The notes under the pieces were generated by a model that searched no databases, had not been told where the DNA came from, and saw only the letters and a list, made by a program, of their open reading frames with translations. Both the position numbers and the translations under genes were made by a program. Shown here one piece after another: positions 40,297-50,178 of a stretch of 64,000 nt of DNA. Position 1 is the first letter of the stretch, and every line of letters begins with the position of its first letter. The stretch comes from Nemopilema nomurai (taxonomy: Eukaryota > Cnidaria > Scyphozoa > Rhizostomeae > Rhizostomatidae), in assembly GCA_003864495.1 (NCBI GenBank), contig ML133387.1, forward strand, positions 586,287 through 650,286. The letters run 5' to 3'.

Positions 40297-40905
40297 GGAA
40301 ATGACGTTGCTCAGAAGTATGAAGAATTAATAAAAGATCAGTTGAAGAAATGGGTGATTGAAAAGGTGGATGAGAGTGAAAGTGTACCACATAAAGTGGG
40401 TATGGTGACATATTTACCCCATCGTCATGTTTTGAGACCAGACAAAAAAACTACTAAACTAAGAGTGGTTTTCGACGCATCAGCCATGTATGGAGGGGGA
40501 GGCCTAGGTTTAAATGATGTTTTGGACCCTGGCCCCCCTTTACATCCCCTGCTACATAATATTTTGGTGAGACTTCGTGCAGGAAAAAAATCGCTGTTCG
40601 GGGGTATTGAGAAAGCATTTCTAAACATCTCAATCGATCTGCAACATTGTGATTTTCTACGATTCTTATGGTAAATGACTGAAATTCTGATGATCCAAAA
40701 GTGGTAGGTAACTTGCAGGTTTCGGAGATTATGCTTTGGATGAGTGTCCAGCCCGTTCGTTTTGAATGCAACAATACAATATCACATGTCGCCGTACGTC
40801 AAAGATGATGCTAACTTTGTTAAAACAGTTACAAATTCACTCAACTGTGACGATTTTGTGGGCAGTTTGAATACTGAAAACGAAACAGTAGATGAAAGGG
40901 GTGCC
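40297..40905 (+). pseudogene. BEL/Pao retrotransposon reverse transcriptase fragment
   Basis: The first frame (40297-40674) reads VAQKYEELIKDQLKKW, then YLPHRHVLRPDKKTTKLRVV, FDASA, LNDVLDPGPPLHPLLHNIL and IEKAFLNI, ending DFLRFLW. These are the fingers and palm motifs of BEL/Pao reverse transcriptase. A stop and a frameshift follow, after which NSDDPKVV, LNATIQYHMSPYVKDDANF and the catalytic-site region NCDDFV (normally YVDDF) can be read to about 40900. The fragment lacks gag, protease, RNase H and integrase, and no LTRs were seen. It is an old, dead piece. Confidence 0.85.
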
Positions 40906-42467
40906 TAAAACTTTCAGAAATTAATGGCGAGTGTAGACTCCATACAACAATTCCTAAATCATGCTGCTGATTAAAAGGTCCTCTTTAAGCGTTCTAAGAA
41001 AATTGTTAAATATCAAATGTAATACTATAAAGTATGAACACATCTTAAGGTATCTTAAAACTTTCTCCTTTAATCTGAAAAATTTGCTGGCTGGAAATTT
41101 CTTGATTTTTCTTGGCATAGCAATCTTTTCCATTCTCTGCTCCATAATTGCGGCTCGAACTGAGATCTTTCATTGACCTTCGTGGGTTTTGTCTCTCACA
41201 GAAGAGAAATCATAATGGGCAAAAAACTTTCAAAAAGGGGCGCCGGACCGGCTTCAGGGCGACGAAGTAGGGAAAATGTCTTTTCTGTTTTTCTGTTTTT
41301 TGCATTTATTCCCAAATATCACTTTTCGTTCGAGAGCCAAGTTGATCATACCATACCATTTATTTTCAAAAAAATTCATACCAAACAAATAGAAAGCCGA
41401 GTGAGCATTAGATGGAAAGGCCGAGAAAAGAGACAATTAAAGACTACTGGTTTCTATAAGTATGCTTTATGCAATACCGAATTTACAACAGCTGAAGCAG
41501 ATTCGTGTACATGTTGTTCTTCTTCGTTGTCAACAATTATTTTCAGCGAAAAAATTTCACATTCTTGTAAGCTTCTTTGATTGAACATTATGCGCGATGT
41601 TCTTTCTGCCTTCTTATCCGGGGTCCTGTCCCTCGCATTGAGCAGTGCCCCCGGCGCAGCGAGTTCTTATTCGAAACGAGACCGATTCGGTTTGGTCCTC
41701 GCAAAGTTGAACAATGATATCGTCGAAGGAAACAGAGGAAATGGAGAATTTGCCTATAACAAGGTAAATCTAGTCATTAACTTTACTGGGCTCGGTAACC
41801 GTTTCGGTTCCTCTGCTCCCAACAAATCCTCTTCTCCTGTCATAGCCAACGTTGTTGTTAAATTTTGATTGTTGTTGAATGTTAATTACCTTCATCGATG
41901 CTTTGTTGACTTTTTAATATTGCAAAATGATTGCTGAATATTAAATGAGTTAAATGATTCAACACAGAAATGATGCAACAGCGGGCCAATTTCCCACCCT
42001 CGGTCCTCGAAAAGATGCTTCGAACAACGTTAGTAGATATTGTAGCTCTTTCACGAGTAACCAAAAAATAGCCAAGCCATGGCTCAACATTTGGGAACTG
42101 AAAGGAGGCGGGGGCTGCCTGAGTGAGTGTAAATGCTTCCCAACCAGATTTGCCATTTGACCATTTTGACGACAAATTTCCCGTTTTTGACTGTTTTTTT
42201 AACACTGCCCTCAAAAATGTTTTGGTCGATAAGGAAAAAGTTGGCCGAATTCCGCCTGTTAGCAGAAAATCCGTATAAACAGCAATGGAGATGGTTTGAC
42301 TGTAGTTGTGTAGAATGTAACATATAACATATTACGTAAGTTGCTATTCAGCAAAAGTTACTTTCCTATCACCTTTGAAAATATTTACGATTTCCACTGT
42401 TTTTTATAATGTGTAGATGGATATTCAGGGTGGATATACAGATGGATATTCAAGAAACAAAGTTTTG
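40906..42467. other. Island sequence, no gene established
   Basis: No family is recognisable in any frame. Several frames of 60-135 codons exist but begin at TTG or GTG, overlap each other on both strands and show no domain. The only part worth separate mention is the small frame at 41590-41868. Confidence 0.5.
41590..41868 (+). CDS. Small hypothetical ORF with signal-peptide-like start
   Basis: An ATG at 41590 opens 92 codons. The start, MRDVLSAFLSGVLSLALSSA followed by PGAAS, looks like a short signal peptide with a small-residue cleavage site. The rest is rich in Asn, Gly, Ser and Val, with one NFT glycosylation-type triplet and no recognised domain. No splice sites, promoter or poly(A) signal clearly go with it, and it lies among transposon debris, so chance is a fair explanation. 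Confidence 0.2.
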   Translation: MRDVLSAFLSGVLSLALSSAPGAASSYSKRDRFGLVLAKLNNDIVEGNRGNGEFAYNKVNLVINFTGLGNRFGSSAPNKSSSPVIANVVVKF

Positions 42468-43232
42468 CAATCAGTATCAAACTGAGTGAAGCAATTTTGA
42501 TGCCAAAAGTTCTGTACGCATGTGAAACATGGACTAACGTAACTAATAAGCAATTTAAAAACTTAGAAAAATTGCAAAAAGATGCAGTAACAATAATTAA
42601 CTCTCTACCCCAATCAATGTCATATGATGGAATAGTCCTTGAATGTGGCCTGATGCCTATGGAATTTAGAATAAAAGAGAAAAGATTAATATACTTCCAT
42701 AAGGTATTAAACATGAACGAAAGTAGATTGACCAAGATAGTTTATGAAGAGCAAAAACGTTTAAATTTCCCAAACTGTTGGTATAAAGAAGTGATTAGTG
42801 ACATAAAACTGATTGATATTAACCTCAAAGAAAATCAGATCAAAAATTTAACCAAAGAACAGTGGAAAAAAGTATGTTAGAGAAAAAATGATCATAATCA
42901 TAGAGAATAACATTAGAAATAATAGTAAGACTAAACTTAGATTTATCAAGGGTAGTAAATTTGAAATGAAAGAGTATCTGGGGTGTGAAGACGCGTCATC
43001 CCTGCTGAAATTAAAACTAAACATGGTTGACTTAAGAGCGAACTACAAAGGAAAGTACTCTGATTCTCTTTGCAGAAGATGTGGGGCCCATGAGGAATAT
43101 ATTGAACACTTATGGGATTGCCCAAGTTTTTATCAAAAACCCAAGATGGAAAAAACATGTTTAGCTACAAATAATTCAAAAATTCTTAAAAGTATCAACA
43201 ACACCCTTCAAAAATTTCTTACCAATGGATGA
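42468..43232 (+). pseudogene. Non-LTR retrotransposon (LINE) ORF2 C-terminal fragment
   Basis: The first frame (to 42880) reads PKVLYACETWT, LEKLQKDAV, LECGLMPMEFRIKEKRLIYF and HKVLNM, the region after the reverse transcriptase palm in many LINE-type proteins. A one-base shift at about 42880-42888 moves to a second frame, ending near 43232, which has a Cys-His knuckle CRRCGAHEEYIEHLWDCP (C-x2-C-x8-H-x4-C). The catalytic RT core and any endonuclease are absent, as expected for a 5'-truncated insertion. The clade cannot be fixed from this tail. Confidence 0.8.
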
Positions 43233-43859
43233 AATAGAAATAAAAAGATTGGCTAAAATTATAGCACCAGCTTGTGATACCCAGTAGTTGGGTAACTGCT
43301 CCGAAATGGAGACTTAGCTTCAATTATTATAGGGTCATTCCATATAATTTCACCAGTTGTTGATTTGGTTCCATTGGTACCTTCTTAAGAATTAGCGTGA
43401 TTCATATTTCTATTGAGAAAATATTTATTCATATTTCAGAAAATTTGTATTGAGGAAATATCATCCTGACAATGTTTGCCAATTTCCAAACTCAATATTT
43501 CCATATGAAAGAAAGAACCCTTAAAACAATTGTTTTGACTGTCCTAAATAAGTTTTGGAGTAGGTTTGAGGCCAAAATGAAAATTAAGGGAGATATGTCA
43601 AAGTTTGATGTTTGCTAAAGTGGCATTTAGCAATCTAAATTAATGGATTAAATTGGTTATCAAGTTTGTTTTATGTACAAGCCTGCAACAGGTAGTGAAA
43701 ACAAGGCATAAAATGTCATTTTAAAGCCCCTTCTAGACCATGAAGCAGAGTGGATTTGTAAGTTCTCAGAAAATTGCAAAAAATTAATTACCAGGAAGTT
43801 CAGCAATGGAGATTAGTCAGAAAGTTTTGATGACAGACCAGTATATGATGTGCAACATG
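43233..43859. other. Probable LINE 3' region and unassigned sequence
   Basis: The first 100 bp probably continue the LINE 3' untranslated region (CCCAGTAGTTGGGTAACTG hairpin-like segment). The rest is AT-rich with no frame of note. Confidence 0.45.
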
Positions 43860-43862
43860 TAA

Positions 43863-44509
43863 AGCGTGGTTTACATGAGCAATTTTCTATGACAATTTTC
43901 TTTGACAAGTTTCCTTGTTTGTGTAGATGGATATTTGACAAGTTTTTAATTGTCAAATGTATTTGCTCCTGTGGATGAGCAGCAAGTTTCTTTGACACGT
44001 TTTCGTTCTGAAGACAATGGATTTCGCCAGCGGTATTTGCTCAGTTTTGTAGGCTAGCCTCAGGAGAGGGATCTCATCCTTTAGTATATCTTTTATTTCA
44101 GCATATTCCGTCTTTTTGATGTTCCTGTTTTTATACCTCTCAGATTTGGAATTTGATAGGCTTTCATGATTCCAGAGGGCTTCTAACAATGTAGATGTGG
44201 CTTGATCTGTCCAAATCAGTCTGGCAGCCATTGCAACAAAAAATAAATGGCACGAAAAATGCTTGCGTTGTATCATGAGAGATCTGAGGGCGAAAGAAAA
44301 TTGTCAAGTTTACTTGTCAAAGCGTTTACACAGGCAAGTTTCACATATGACAATTTTTCATATGGCAAATAAAAGCTGGCAAGCTTTTGAAAAAGTACAC
44401 TTGTCATACGAAAAATTGTCATATGAGCTCAAATTGACCTCATCTACACGAGCAAAAAAAATTGTCAATTAAAAATTGTCATAGAAAACTTGCTCATGTA
44501 AACTATGCT
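43863..44509 (-). mobile_element. PIF/Harbinger-type non-autonomous element with TAA target duplication
   Basis: A 647-bp element. The left end, AGCGTGGTTTACATGAGCAA, and the inverted right end, AGCATAGTTTACATGAGCAA, match at 17 of 20 positions, and both are flanked by TAA (43860-43862 and 44510-44512), the usual Harbinger target duplication. Subterminal zones on both sides repeat TTGTCA/TGACAA motifs many times, possible transposase binding sites. Inside is a minus-strand frame with a Myb/SANT-like domain, the partner protein of Harbinger transposases. No DDE nuclease is present, so the element must have been moved in trans. Confidence 0.85.
43953..44276 (-). CDS. Myb/SANT-like domain protein remnant in the Harbinger element
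   Basis: An ATG at 44276 (minus strand) opens 107 codons. Around residues 20-60 it reads LIWTDQATSTLLEALWNHE followed by RYKNRNIKKTEYAEI, the Trp-containing helical pattern of the Myb/SANT-like (MADF-like) domain that PIF/Harbinger elements use to bring transposase to DNA. Full-length Harbinger Myb-like proteins are larger, and the C-terminal half here has no recognised feature, so this is probably a truncated relic. It lies wholly between the element's inverted ends. Confidence 0.55.
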   Translation of the reverse strand: MIQRKHFSCHLFFVAMAARLIWTDQATSTLLEALWNHESLSNSKSERYKNRNIKKTEYAEIKDILKDEIPLLRLAYKTEQIPLAKSIVFRTKTCQRNLLLIHRSKYI

Positions 44510-44514
44510 TAAGG

Positions 44515-44580
44515 ATAGCTTAGTTGTTACAGGCACTGACTACAGACCCAAGGGTCTGTGGTTTTAGTCCCTGGCATGAT
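44515..44580 (+). ncRNA. Possible tRNA-derived (SINE-like) relic
   Basis: TAGCTTAGTTGTTAC resembles a Pol III A box, and GGTTTTAGTCC, about 40 bp later, resembles a B box (GGTTCGANTCC) with two changes. Between them is an 8-bp hairpin, ACAGACCC-AA-GGGTCTGT. There is no proper cloverleaf, so it is not a working tRNA. It may be the head of a decayed SINE cut by the Gypsy insertion at 44603. Confidence 0.3.
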
Positions 44581-44602
44581 CAAACTTTCACACAGAGCAA
44601 GG

Positions 44603-44763
44603 TGTTATCCCCTGTGGATAATAGTATTAAAATATGTGCATAAATCATATCTAGCCTCTATTCCAGTTAGCACGTGTTGTAAGTCAGTTTTGTGTGTGTA
44701 TGATTATGATGTAGATAAATATAATTTGAAGTCTTTTTACGTCCCAATATTTGGTTTATTACA
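44603..44763 (+). repeat. 5' LTR of element A
   Basis: 161 bp, TGTTATCCCCTGTGG ... GGTTTATTACA, starting right after the AAGG target site. It holds the element's promoter by analogy with the family, though no strong TATA box is visible. It is followed at 44765 by TGGTGACAGGAGCG, whose TGG start and position fit a tRNA primer-binding site; the tRNA was not identified. Confidence 0.92.
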
Positions 44764-44800
44764 CTGGTGACAGGAGCGTTTTGACCCACATCACTTTACA

Positions 44801-45500
44801 ATGTCATCCTTTAACATAATTTTTTCAAAACTTGAGAAGTTCACTGTCGACGGGGACATAAATTTGCAACAATGGCTTCGTAACTTCGACAGATGTTGTG
44901 TTATTGCCGAGAAATCTGACGACCTCGTGGTTGGGCACGAAGCTCACATGACTGCCTTCGAGCGCTGCATTCAAAAGATCGATGAAAGTGAAGAAGAATT
45001 CATGACCCGCCATCAGGATTTGCTCAAGGCTTGCCGCGATGCATCAGTTCATCTTTCCTTACCATCTGCGACAATCAATGGTGCTATTGTCACTGGGCCT
45101 GATGCTGTTTTAACTGCTGCAAATCCATCTGATACAACACTGGACGCCATTCTCGCCTTGTCCACCACATTTGAGCAACAAAGTCAACTCACAATGCGGA
45201 AGCTTGATGAACAACAAGACCAAATCAATGCGCTCAACCGTCAACTTCCGTTTCGGCCCTCACAGCAACTTCAACATCAGCATGGTGCCTCTGTATTTTC
45301 TGCCCCGCAGAGCAACCGTAGGCAAACACGCAATGGTTTTCAAGGCAATTTTGGCAGGGATGTTCAGCCTGAAACGCAAGGCCAGACGGACGGCAACCTA
45401 TTCAGTGCTATTTTGCCACGGCTTAAATCATATCCAACGTGATTGCCTAGCTTACAAGCAGCAAGCTAATCTTCCTCAACAGTCGGGAAACATTTCATAA
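44801..45500 (+). pseudogene. gag of element A (frameshifted)
   Basis: The ATG at 44801 opens 213 codons of capsid-type sequence, with LQQWLRNFDRCCVIAEKSDD and an acidic/Gln-rich middle. Near 45390-45440 the true frame shifts by one base. The shifted frame carries CHGLNHIQRDC, a damaged CCHC zinc knuckle of nucleocapsid, and ends at 45500. Gag normally forms the virus-like particle and packages the RNA. The break separates capsid from nucleocapsid, so no normal Gag could be made. Confidence 0.8.
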
Positions 45501-45559
45501 AGAGTCATACTGGGAAAGCCGACAATGCTTCATTGACCCACCAAAAAAAGGAATCTCAA

Positions 45560-45690
45560 TCTTTTCTTCAGAGAGAACCTAATTTGCTTTGGTTAACAGG
45601 AACATTACATGGACAGCAAATTCCCATGATGCTTGATTGTGGTGACGTATGACTTTGAAGAATTCTCTGTTCTTGCTAAAGCTCATGGCC
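45560..45690 (+). pseudogene. Aspartic protease remnant of element A
   Basis: A short frame reads LLWLTGTLHGQQIPMMLDCGD. LDCGD sits where Gypsy proteases have the catalytic LDTGA motif, so the key Thr is changed. The frame then breaks. Protease normally cuts Gag-Pol; this one is too short and altered to act. Confidence 0.5.
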
Positions 45691-45693
45691 TAA

Positions 45694-46354
45694 TTGAAAA
45701 ATAAATATTCACCTTATCGTGCTGCTACAGTCCTTATTGCCAAGAAGAATGTTTCAAATAGCTGTGATGTTACCGATCGTTTTCGACTTGTCGTTGACTA
45801 TCGTTTTCTCAACCCTGCCATCAAAGATCAGGTTGGCCATCTCCATCCCTCCAACAATGTCTTGACTCTGTTCGCGGCTCTCAATATGTCAGCTCAATCG
45901 ACTTCAACAGTGGCTACCACCAAATTCCGTGTGCCGATAGAATCAAACCGATCATTGCCTTTTCCCCTGGTTACGGTTTTGGTCAATGGATTGGAACGTT
46001 ATGCCTCAATATATAAAACTGGCCTCTTCTTTGTTTCAACGAACAAGCATGGAACAAACATTTTCTGATTTGAGCGACTGTATTCTACCACCCTTCTACG
46101 ATGATGTGGTTATTAAAGGATTAGATTTCACAGGTCATCTCTCCAATGTTCGCAGAGGTTTAGCAAGAATTGGACAGTCTGGTCCCACTTTGAACGCCTT
46201 GAAGTGCAAATTTTTCCAGACAAGTTTGCCGTATTTAGGCCATTTCATTGACAAGGGGCACATTCGCCTTAACCCAGCTCGCATTCGGTCCATCACCGAT
46301 TTCCCAGTGCCATCCAATGCCAAATCCTTAAAGGAATTTTTAGGCATGGCCTAA
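45694..46354 (+). pseudogene. Reverse transcriptase of element A (two frameshifts)
   Basis: RT is spread over three frames. The first (from about 45694) has SPYRAATVLIAKKN and FRLVVDYRFLN. The second (about 45860-46010) has SSIDFNSGYHQIP and IIAFSPGYGFGQW. The third (to 46354) has the active site FYDDVV (the Y-x-D-D position), LKCKFFQTSLPYLGHFID and AKSLKEFLGMA. The core motifs are still readable, so the inactivating shifts are fairly simple ones. RT would copy the element RNA into DNA in the particle. Confidence 0.88.
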
Positions 46355-46593
46355 TTTTGTGATCGATTTGTTCCCCACTTCTCCGTTGTTGCTGCTCCTC
46401 TACACGAACTTGCAAAACCGACTTCAACGTTTGTCTGGACACCTGATAATCGCATAACTTCATTTCTGCAATCCAAACGCAACCCTAAGAGTAGAAAATT
46501 TATGAATTGGGCTTTGCAAGGCTTTCAGAGTTCAATTATGAAACAGAACACATTCCATCCAAGAACAACGCCATAAGCGACTGACTCAGTCGC
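46355..46593 (+). pseudogene. RNase H remnant of element A (core deleted)
   Basis: After the RT connection (RFVPHFSVVAAPLHELAKP) only about 50 bp separate it from the last part of RNase H, EFNYETEHIPSKNNAISD followed by a stop and LSRM. A Gypsy RNase H is normally about 120 residues. The segment with its catalytic Asp, Glu and Asp is missing, with a join near 46485. The element cannot remove its RNA template on its own. Confidence 0.75.
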
Positions 46594-48185
46594 ATGTACA
46601 GTATCAACTTACTAGAAGAATTGAAACCTAATATTACAGTGGCTGCAATCAGCGATCTCCAAACAAAAGATTCACACATCCAAGCAGCGATCGAGTACAT
46701 GTCTTCTGATAAAAGAAACTTTGATGTCTGCTGTCTAGGTTCCTTAAAACCATATCGCAATAAACTTTCTGTATCTGAGGATGGCATTTTGCAGTGGCAC
46801 AACTGCACTGTAATACCTGACGATTTACGTGGAACCGTCCTGAAACTTTGCCATGACCATCCATCCTCTGGTCATTTTGCTGTTGACAGAACGTGGTCTC
46901 GCCTTCGTGAACACTATTTCTGGCCCAATGCCAAACAGGATGTGATCAACTGGGTGAAAAGTTGCAATATTTGTGCTTCTTTTAATCCACCACCTCAAGG
47001 ATACCACAAAGATCAGTTACAGCCAGTACAGTCTACTGAACGATTCGAACTTGTTTGCTACGATCTAGCCGGACCTTTTCTGCCTGCGTCTCAAGATGGT
47101 TTCAAGTATGCTCTTATCCTGGTCGACCACTTTACTGAATGGCCTGAAGTTGTCCCCCTCAAAGAGATATCGGCACCTACTATTGCTAGAGCGATTCACG
47201 ACCAATGATCTGTCGGTATGGGATTATGCAACGTTTGCACAGTGATGGTGCCTCAAATGTTCATGGGAATGTTATGCGGGAAGTCGCCAAAATCTTGAAT
47301 ATAGGTAAGTCCAAGTCTTTGCGTCTCCACCCACAAGGTGATGGCCTTTCTGAGGCAATGGTAAAACTAGTTAAGTCCTGTGTGCAGAAACAAACCGATC
47401 AACTTGGCCGTAACTGGGACACCTTTTTGCAATCAGCTGTCTACGCCATTCGTTCAAGTGTTAATAATAGCACTAAAGTTACACCTGCTGAACTTATTCT
47501 TGGTGCTAAACTTTGTTTACCAACTGAGTTGCTGTTTAATAAGTCACCACAGCAACAGATTCAACAGTCTGCTTCACACCATGTGAAACAGGCTCAAGCT
47601 TTTGCCAATGACATCGGTACGTGCCTTAAAAACTCCTTTACAAATGTTCGCAGTATCCTCAACCAGAGCAGAGAAAGAATGAAACAACAGTACGATAAGA
47701 AAACTACCCAACATCATTATAAGATCAATGATACTGTCATGTTATGGAGCCCACCCCAGAAAAGGGGTATTTCGCGTTGTTTTCAACCAAAGTGGTCGGG
47801 GCCTTGGACAATCACCCACTTGATAGGAGATCTGAATTGTAAGCTTGTTGACGCCAGTGGCAAAGCCAGTCCTACTATTCATGTCAATCAACTGAAGTAT
47901 ATACCACCAAGATCAATCCACTTACTCAAAAAAGCCTTCGACCCCCTACCTGCAAAGGAACCTCCTAAGAAAAAAGCCTGTGATATTTTTGCTGACCTAA
48001 TCAATACCAAGACAACAAATCTCATTGATGATAGAGTACACGTCAAGGGTGCAAATGGAGGAGGGAACACAGGGGACTTAAACCACATAGAACAACCAGA
48101 AGATAATAACAACATGATCAACAGGAATTGGTGCAGAGTAGACATTGCAAAATATAACCAAACAGAACTCGTTCAAATTCACTAA
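46594..48185 (+). pseudogene. Integrase of element A (one-base deletion)
   Basis: Integrase with an HHCC zinc finger (H-x4-H-x29-C-x2-C, around CHDHPSSGH and CNIC), the catalytic core with first Asp in CYDLAGPF, second Asp in LHSDGASN and Glu in DGLSEAMV, and a GPY/F-type module near the C terminus (WSGPWTI). A single T is missing at about 47207 (CCAATGATC, against CCAATTGATC in A' at 55997), shifting the frame between the two Asp residues. The second half runs on openly from 47205 to the stop at 48185, just before the polypurine tract. Confidence 0.9.
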
Positions 48186-48190
48186 CATAG

Positions 48191-48211
48191 GAAGAGAGAT
48201 GGGGAGGGGGA
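48191..48211 (+). promoter_or_regulatory. Polypurine tract of element A
   Basis: An all-purine run (GAAGAGAGATGGGGAGGGGG and one more A) ends 3 bp before the 3' LTR, the position where plus-strand DNA synthesis is primed in LTR elements. The same tract is at 56985-57005 in A'. Confidence 0.85.
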
Positions 48212-48214
48212 TAC

Positions 48215-48375
48215 TGTTATCCCCTGTGGACAACAGTATTAAAATATGTGCATAAATCATATCTAGCCTCTATAACAGTTAGCACGTGTTGTAAGACAGT
48301 TTTTTGTGTGTACGATTATGATGAAGACAAATATAATTTGAAGCCTTTTTACGTCTCAATATTTGGTTTACTACA
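48215..48375 (+). repeat. 3' LTR of element A
   Basis: 161 bp, same ends as the 5' LTR, with about 12 differences from it but only about two from the A' LTR at 57009-57169. So A and A' descend from one old insertion and separated much later. It is followed by the AAGG target copy. Confidence 0.93.
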
Positions 48376-50178
48376 AAGGTGTAGTCACAACAACAGGAAT
48401 GACCAGGACAGTACTCGATAAGCATAAAGCTTTATCAGTGTCCTAAAAACTTCCTTCAGATACTAGGTAGAAACAAATACAAACACAAATGATATTTTAC
48501 TTTTCAGAATATGAAGACACACGAAAGCCCCTAACACAAAAAGGTGCTTTTTAATACAGGAATTCCCATCGTGTGCTTACTTAGGAAGTTACCTAAGACA
48601 ACCTGTATTGGGAGTAAATGAAGGGCTGAAACTAATGATACAAACATTGATATACAATGGAATACTTTCTATGCATAATTTGAATAGCCAACCACATCTT
48701 ATTCAAATAAATCAAGTTTATCATTTTAAATCAATGTTGAAAGCCTTTCCTAGAGCTTTGAATGCTTCAGAGGGAAAGCAAGAGAAGAATTGAAACTTTT
48801 GTAAGGGATGTCAGAAAAGGGATTGCTTCTCTTCTTTTTAAGCATGTTATCTTACAATGCTTAAGGTTCATACTTTTTCTGTATGCAAAGTATGAAGAAT
48901 GTGATTCAAGTGATCTTTATTGTATTAAAATTGGAAGAAAAATTGGAAGGTTTTGGGTTCTGAACGACTACTTTTGCTCTCCTTGCATGAACAATGTTTG
49001 CTTTTCAAGCCCTACCTTGCCATGAACTGTTAGAAATAAAGGATACAGGGATTTATGACACTAGACTATTCTTTTAACAGTGAAGGTGAGTTTCCAAGTC
49101 CAAGAATTAATGTTAATTATTCAGTAGGGAAAGTTGTTTACTTTTCTTGTTCACTATTCTTTCTCTCTTCCTGTTTTCTGTACATCTTTTTATGTTTCAG
49201 TTGTTAAACTAGAGAGTAACTTTTTGGAAACTTTGGTTGCCCTTCTAAGGGAAAATTTATAACGGAACTGAAAGTTTTGACTTTGACATCATTACCATTC
49301 TTCAAGAGTTGTTATTTTCTTGCAGCAGAGACAATTGGGAGTGCTGACAGTCGAAGTGAAAATCATCAGAACAGTTCTAACCATGAGTTGTGGTGGATTA
49401 CTTTTTGACCAACCGATGTGAGTTTGATAACGAGGCTTTATTGTGATGGTTGTTTAGATGAATGTAAACTTTGTGGACCATGCCAGAATTTCAAGTTCCT
49501 TCCATTTATCATTGTTTTGTTGTTGTTACGATTTCAACATCAGCTTCTTCTCCACAATCTTCATCGCCATCTTGATCCTTATCTTCATCATCTTCATCAT
49601 CTTTACCACATCCTTGCAGTTTTTTATACTGTTTTGTGGAGTCGGAAATGGCTGGGTTGATTCACCTAAAGCAGGCCTTACTGGAAATGGCATGCGATCG
49701 CTCTTGCACGTCTTGGCACAGGCCTTCCTTCCCCTAGGAGTGCGAGTTATCGCACGCCTTGTTCCGGGGCTATGATTTACCGGAAACCTTTCAAACGACA
49801 ATTATTGGTCCATTGATTAAAAACGACTTCATTTTGTTGCATGGTTTCCGTTGTTTACAGTTAAAATCAAACAAACACCCGTTTTTACAAGGTAAACGAC
49901 ATGTATATATATAGCTGACTCACGTTAGATAGCTTTGGGTTGATTCTTGTTGTTGGATGGTTTGATGAGAGGATTGATAAAAGTGCTAAATTATTTGATT
50001 CAAATCGAACTTACCTAGTAGCAGTTTTGAGTTCTAAGCCTACAATAGAGGACCCAGGTGCTTTCCCTTTTTCAGCTTCTTAATTGCTTTTAATATATTC
50101 TCTCTGGTGACATACTCAGTAGGTCCTTCTACAAGTTCAGACTAAGTGTTCTCAACCCACTTACTTACCAACTCAACC
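48376..50178. repeat. Right flank of element A, copy 1
   Basis: 1.8 kb of non-satellite sequence between the 3' LTR and the satellite, matched almost throughout by 57170-58949. Copy 1 has about 30 extra bases near 48500. No protein family is recognised. Splice-like signals (GAAG/GTGAGT at about 49083, TTTATGTTTCAG at 49200, TTTTCTTGCAG at 49325) suggest it may hold the end of an old gene. Around 49680-49780 is a GC-richer imperfect inverted repeat (ATGGCATGCGATCGC against GCGATAACTCGCAC in reverse). The flank ends with ACTCAACC just before the satellite. Confidence 0.85.
49326..49409 (+). other. Possible terminal exon in the flank
   Basis: After TTATTTTCTTGCAG, a good 3' splice site with a pyrimidine tract, a frame reads AETIGSADSRSENHQNSS, continues NHELWWITF and stops at 49407-49409. 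The same acceptor and frame are kept in the other copy (about 58098-58181). No domain is seen and the upstream exons are not established, so this is only a candidate end of a host or captured gene. Confidence 0.25.

Larger units (their letters stand above)
44603..48375 (+). mobile_element. Ty3/Gypsy LTR retrotransposon A (complete ends, decayed coding)
   Basis: A 3773-bp element with two 161-bp LTRs starting TGTTAT and ending TACA. A 4-bp target duplication, AAGG, sits at 44599-44602 and 48376-48379. Order inside is 5' LTR, primer site, gag, protease remnant, RT, collapsed RNase H, integrase, polypurine tract and 3' LTR, the Gypsy gene order. The two LTRs differ at about 12 of 161 positions, so the insertion is old. 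Coding is broken by frameshifts in gag, between gag and RT, inside RT, and in integrase. Most of RNase H is deleted. A second partial copy (A') lies at 55624-57169. Confidence 0.93.

Noticed and set aside
41173..41580. 135-codon frame next to the small signal-peptide-like frame
   Set aside because: It uses a TTG start, is low in recognisable structure and overlaps open frames on the other strand.
44515..44580. Functional tRNA gene
   Set aside because: Only A-box-like and B-box-like pieces and a hairpin are present; no acceptor stem or cloverleaf can be drawn.
48608..49025. Two overlapping small frames in the right flank, present in both copies
   Set aside because: No recognised family; similarity between copies is explained by the duplication, and lengths differ because of start-region indels.
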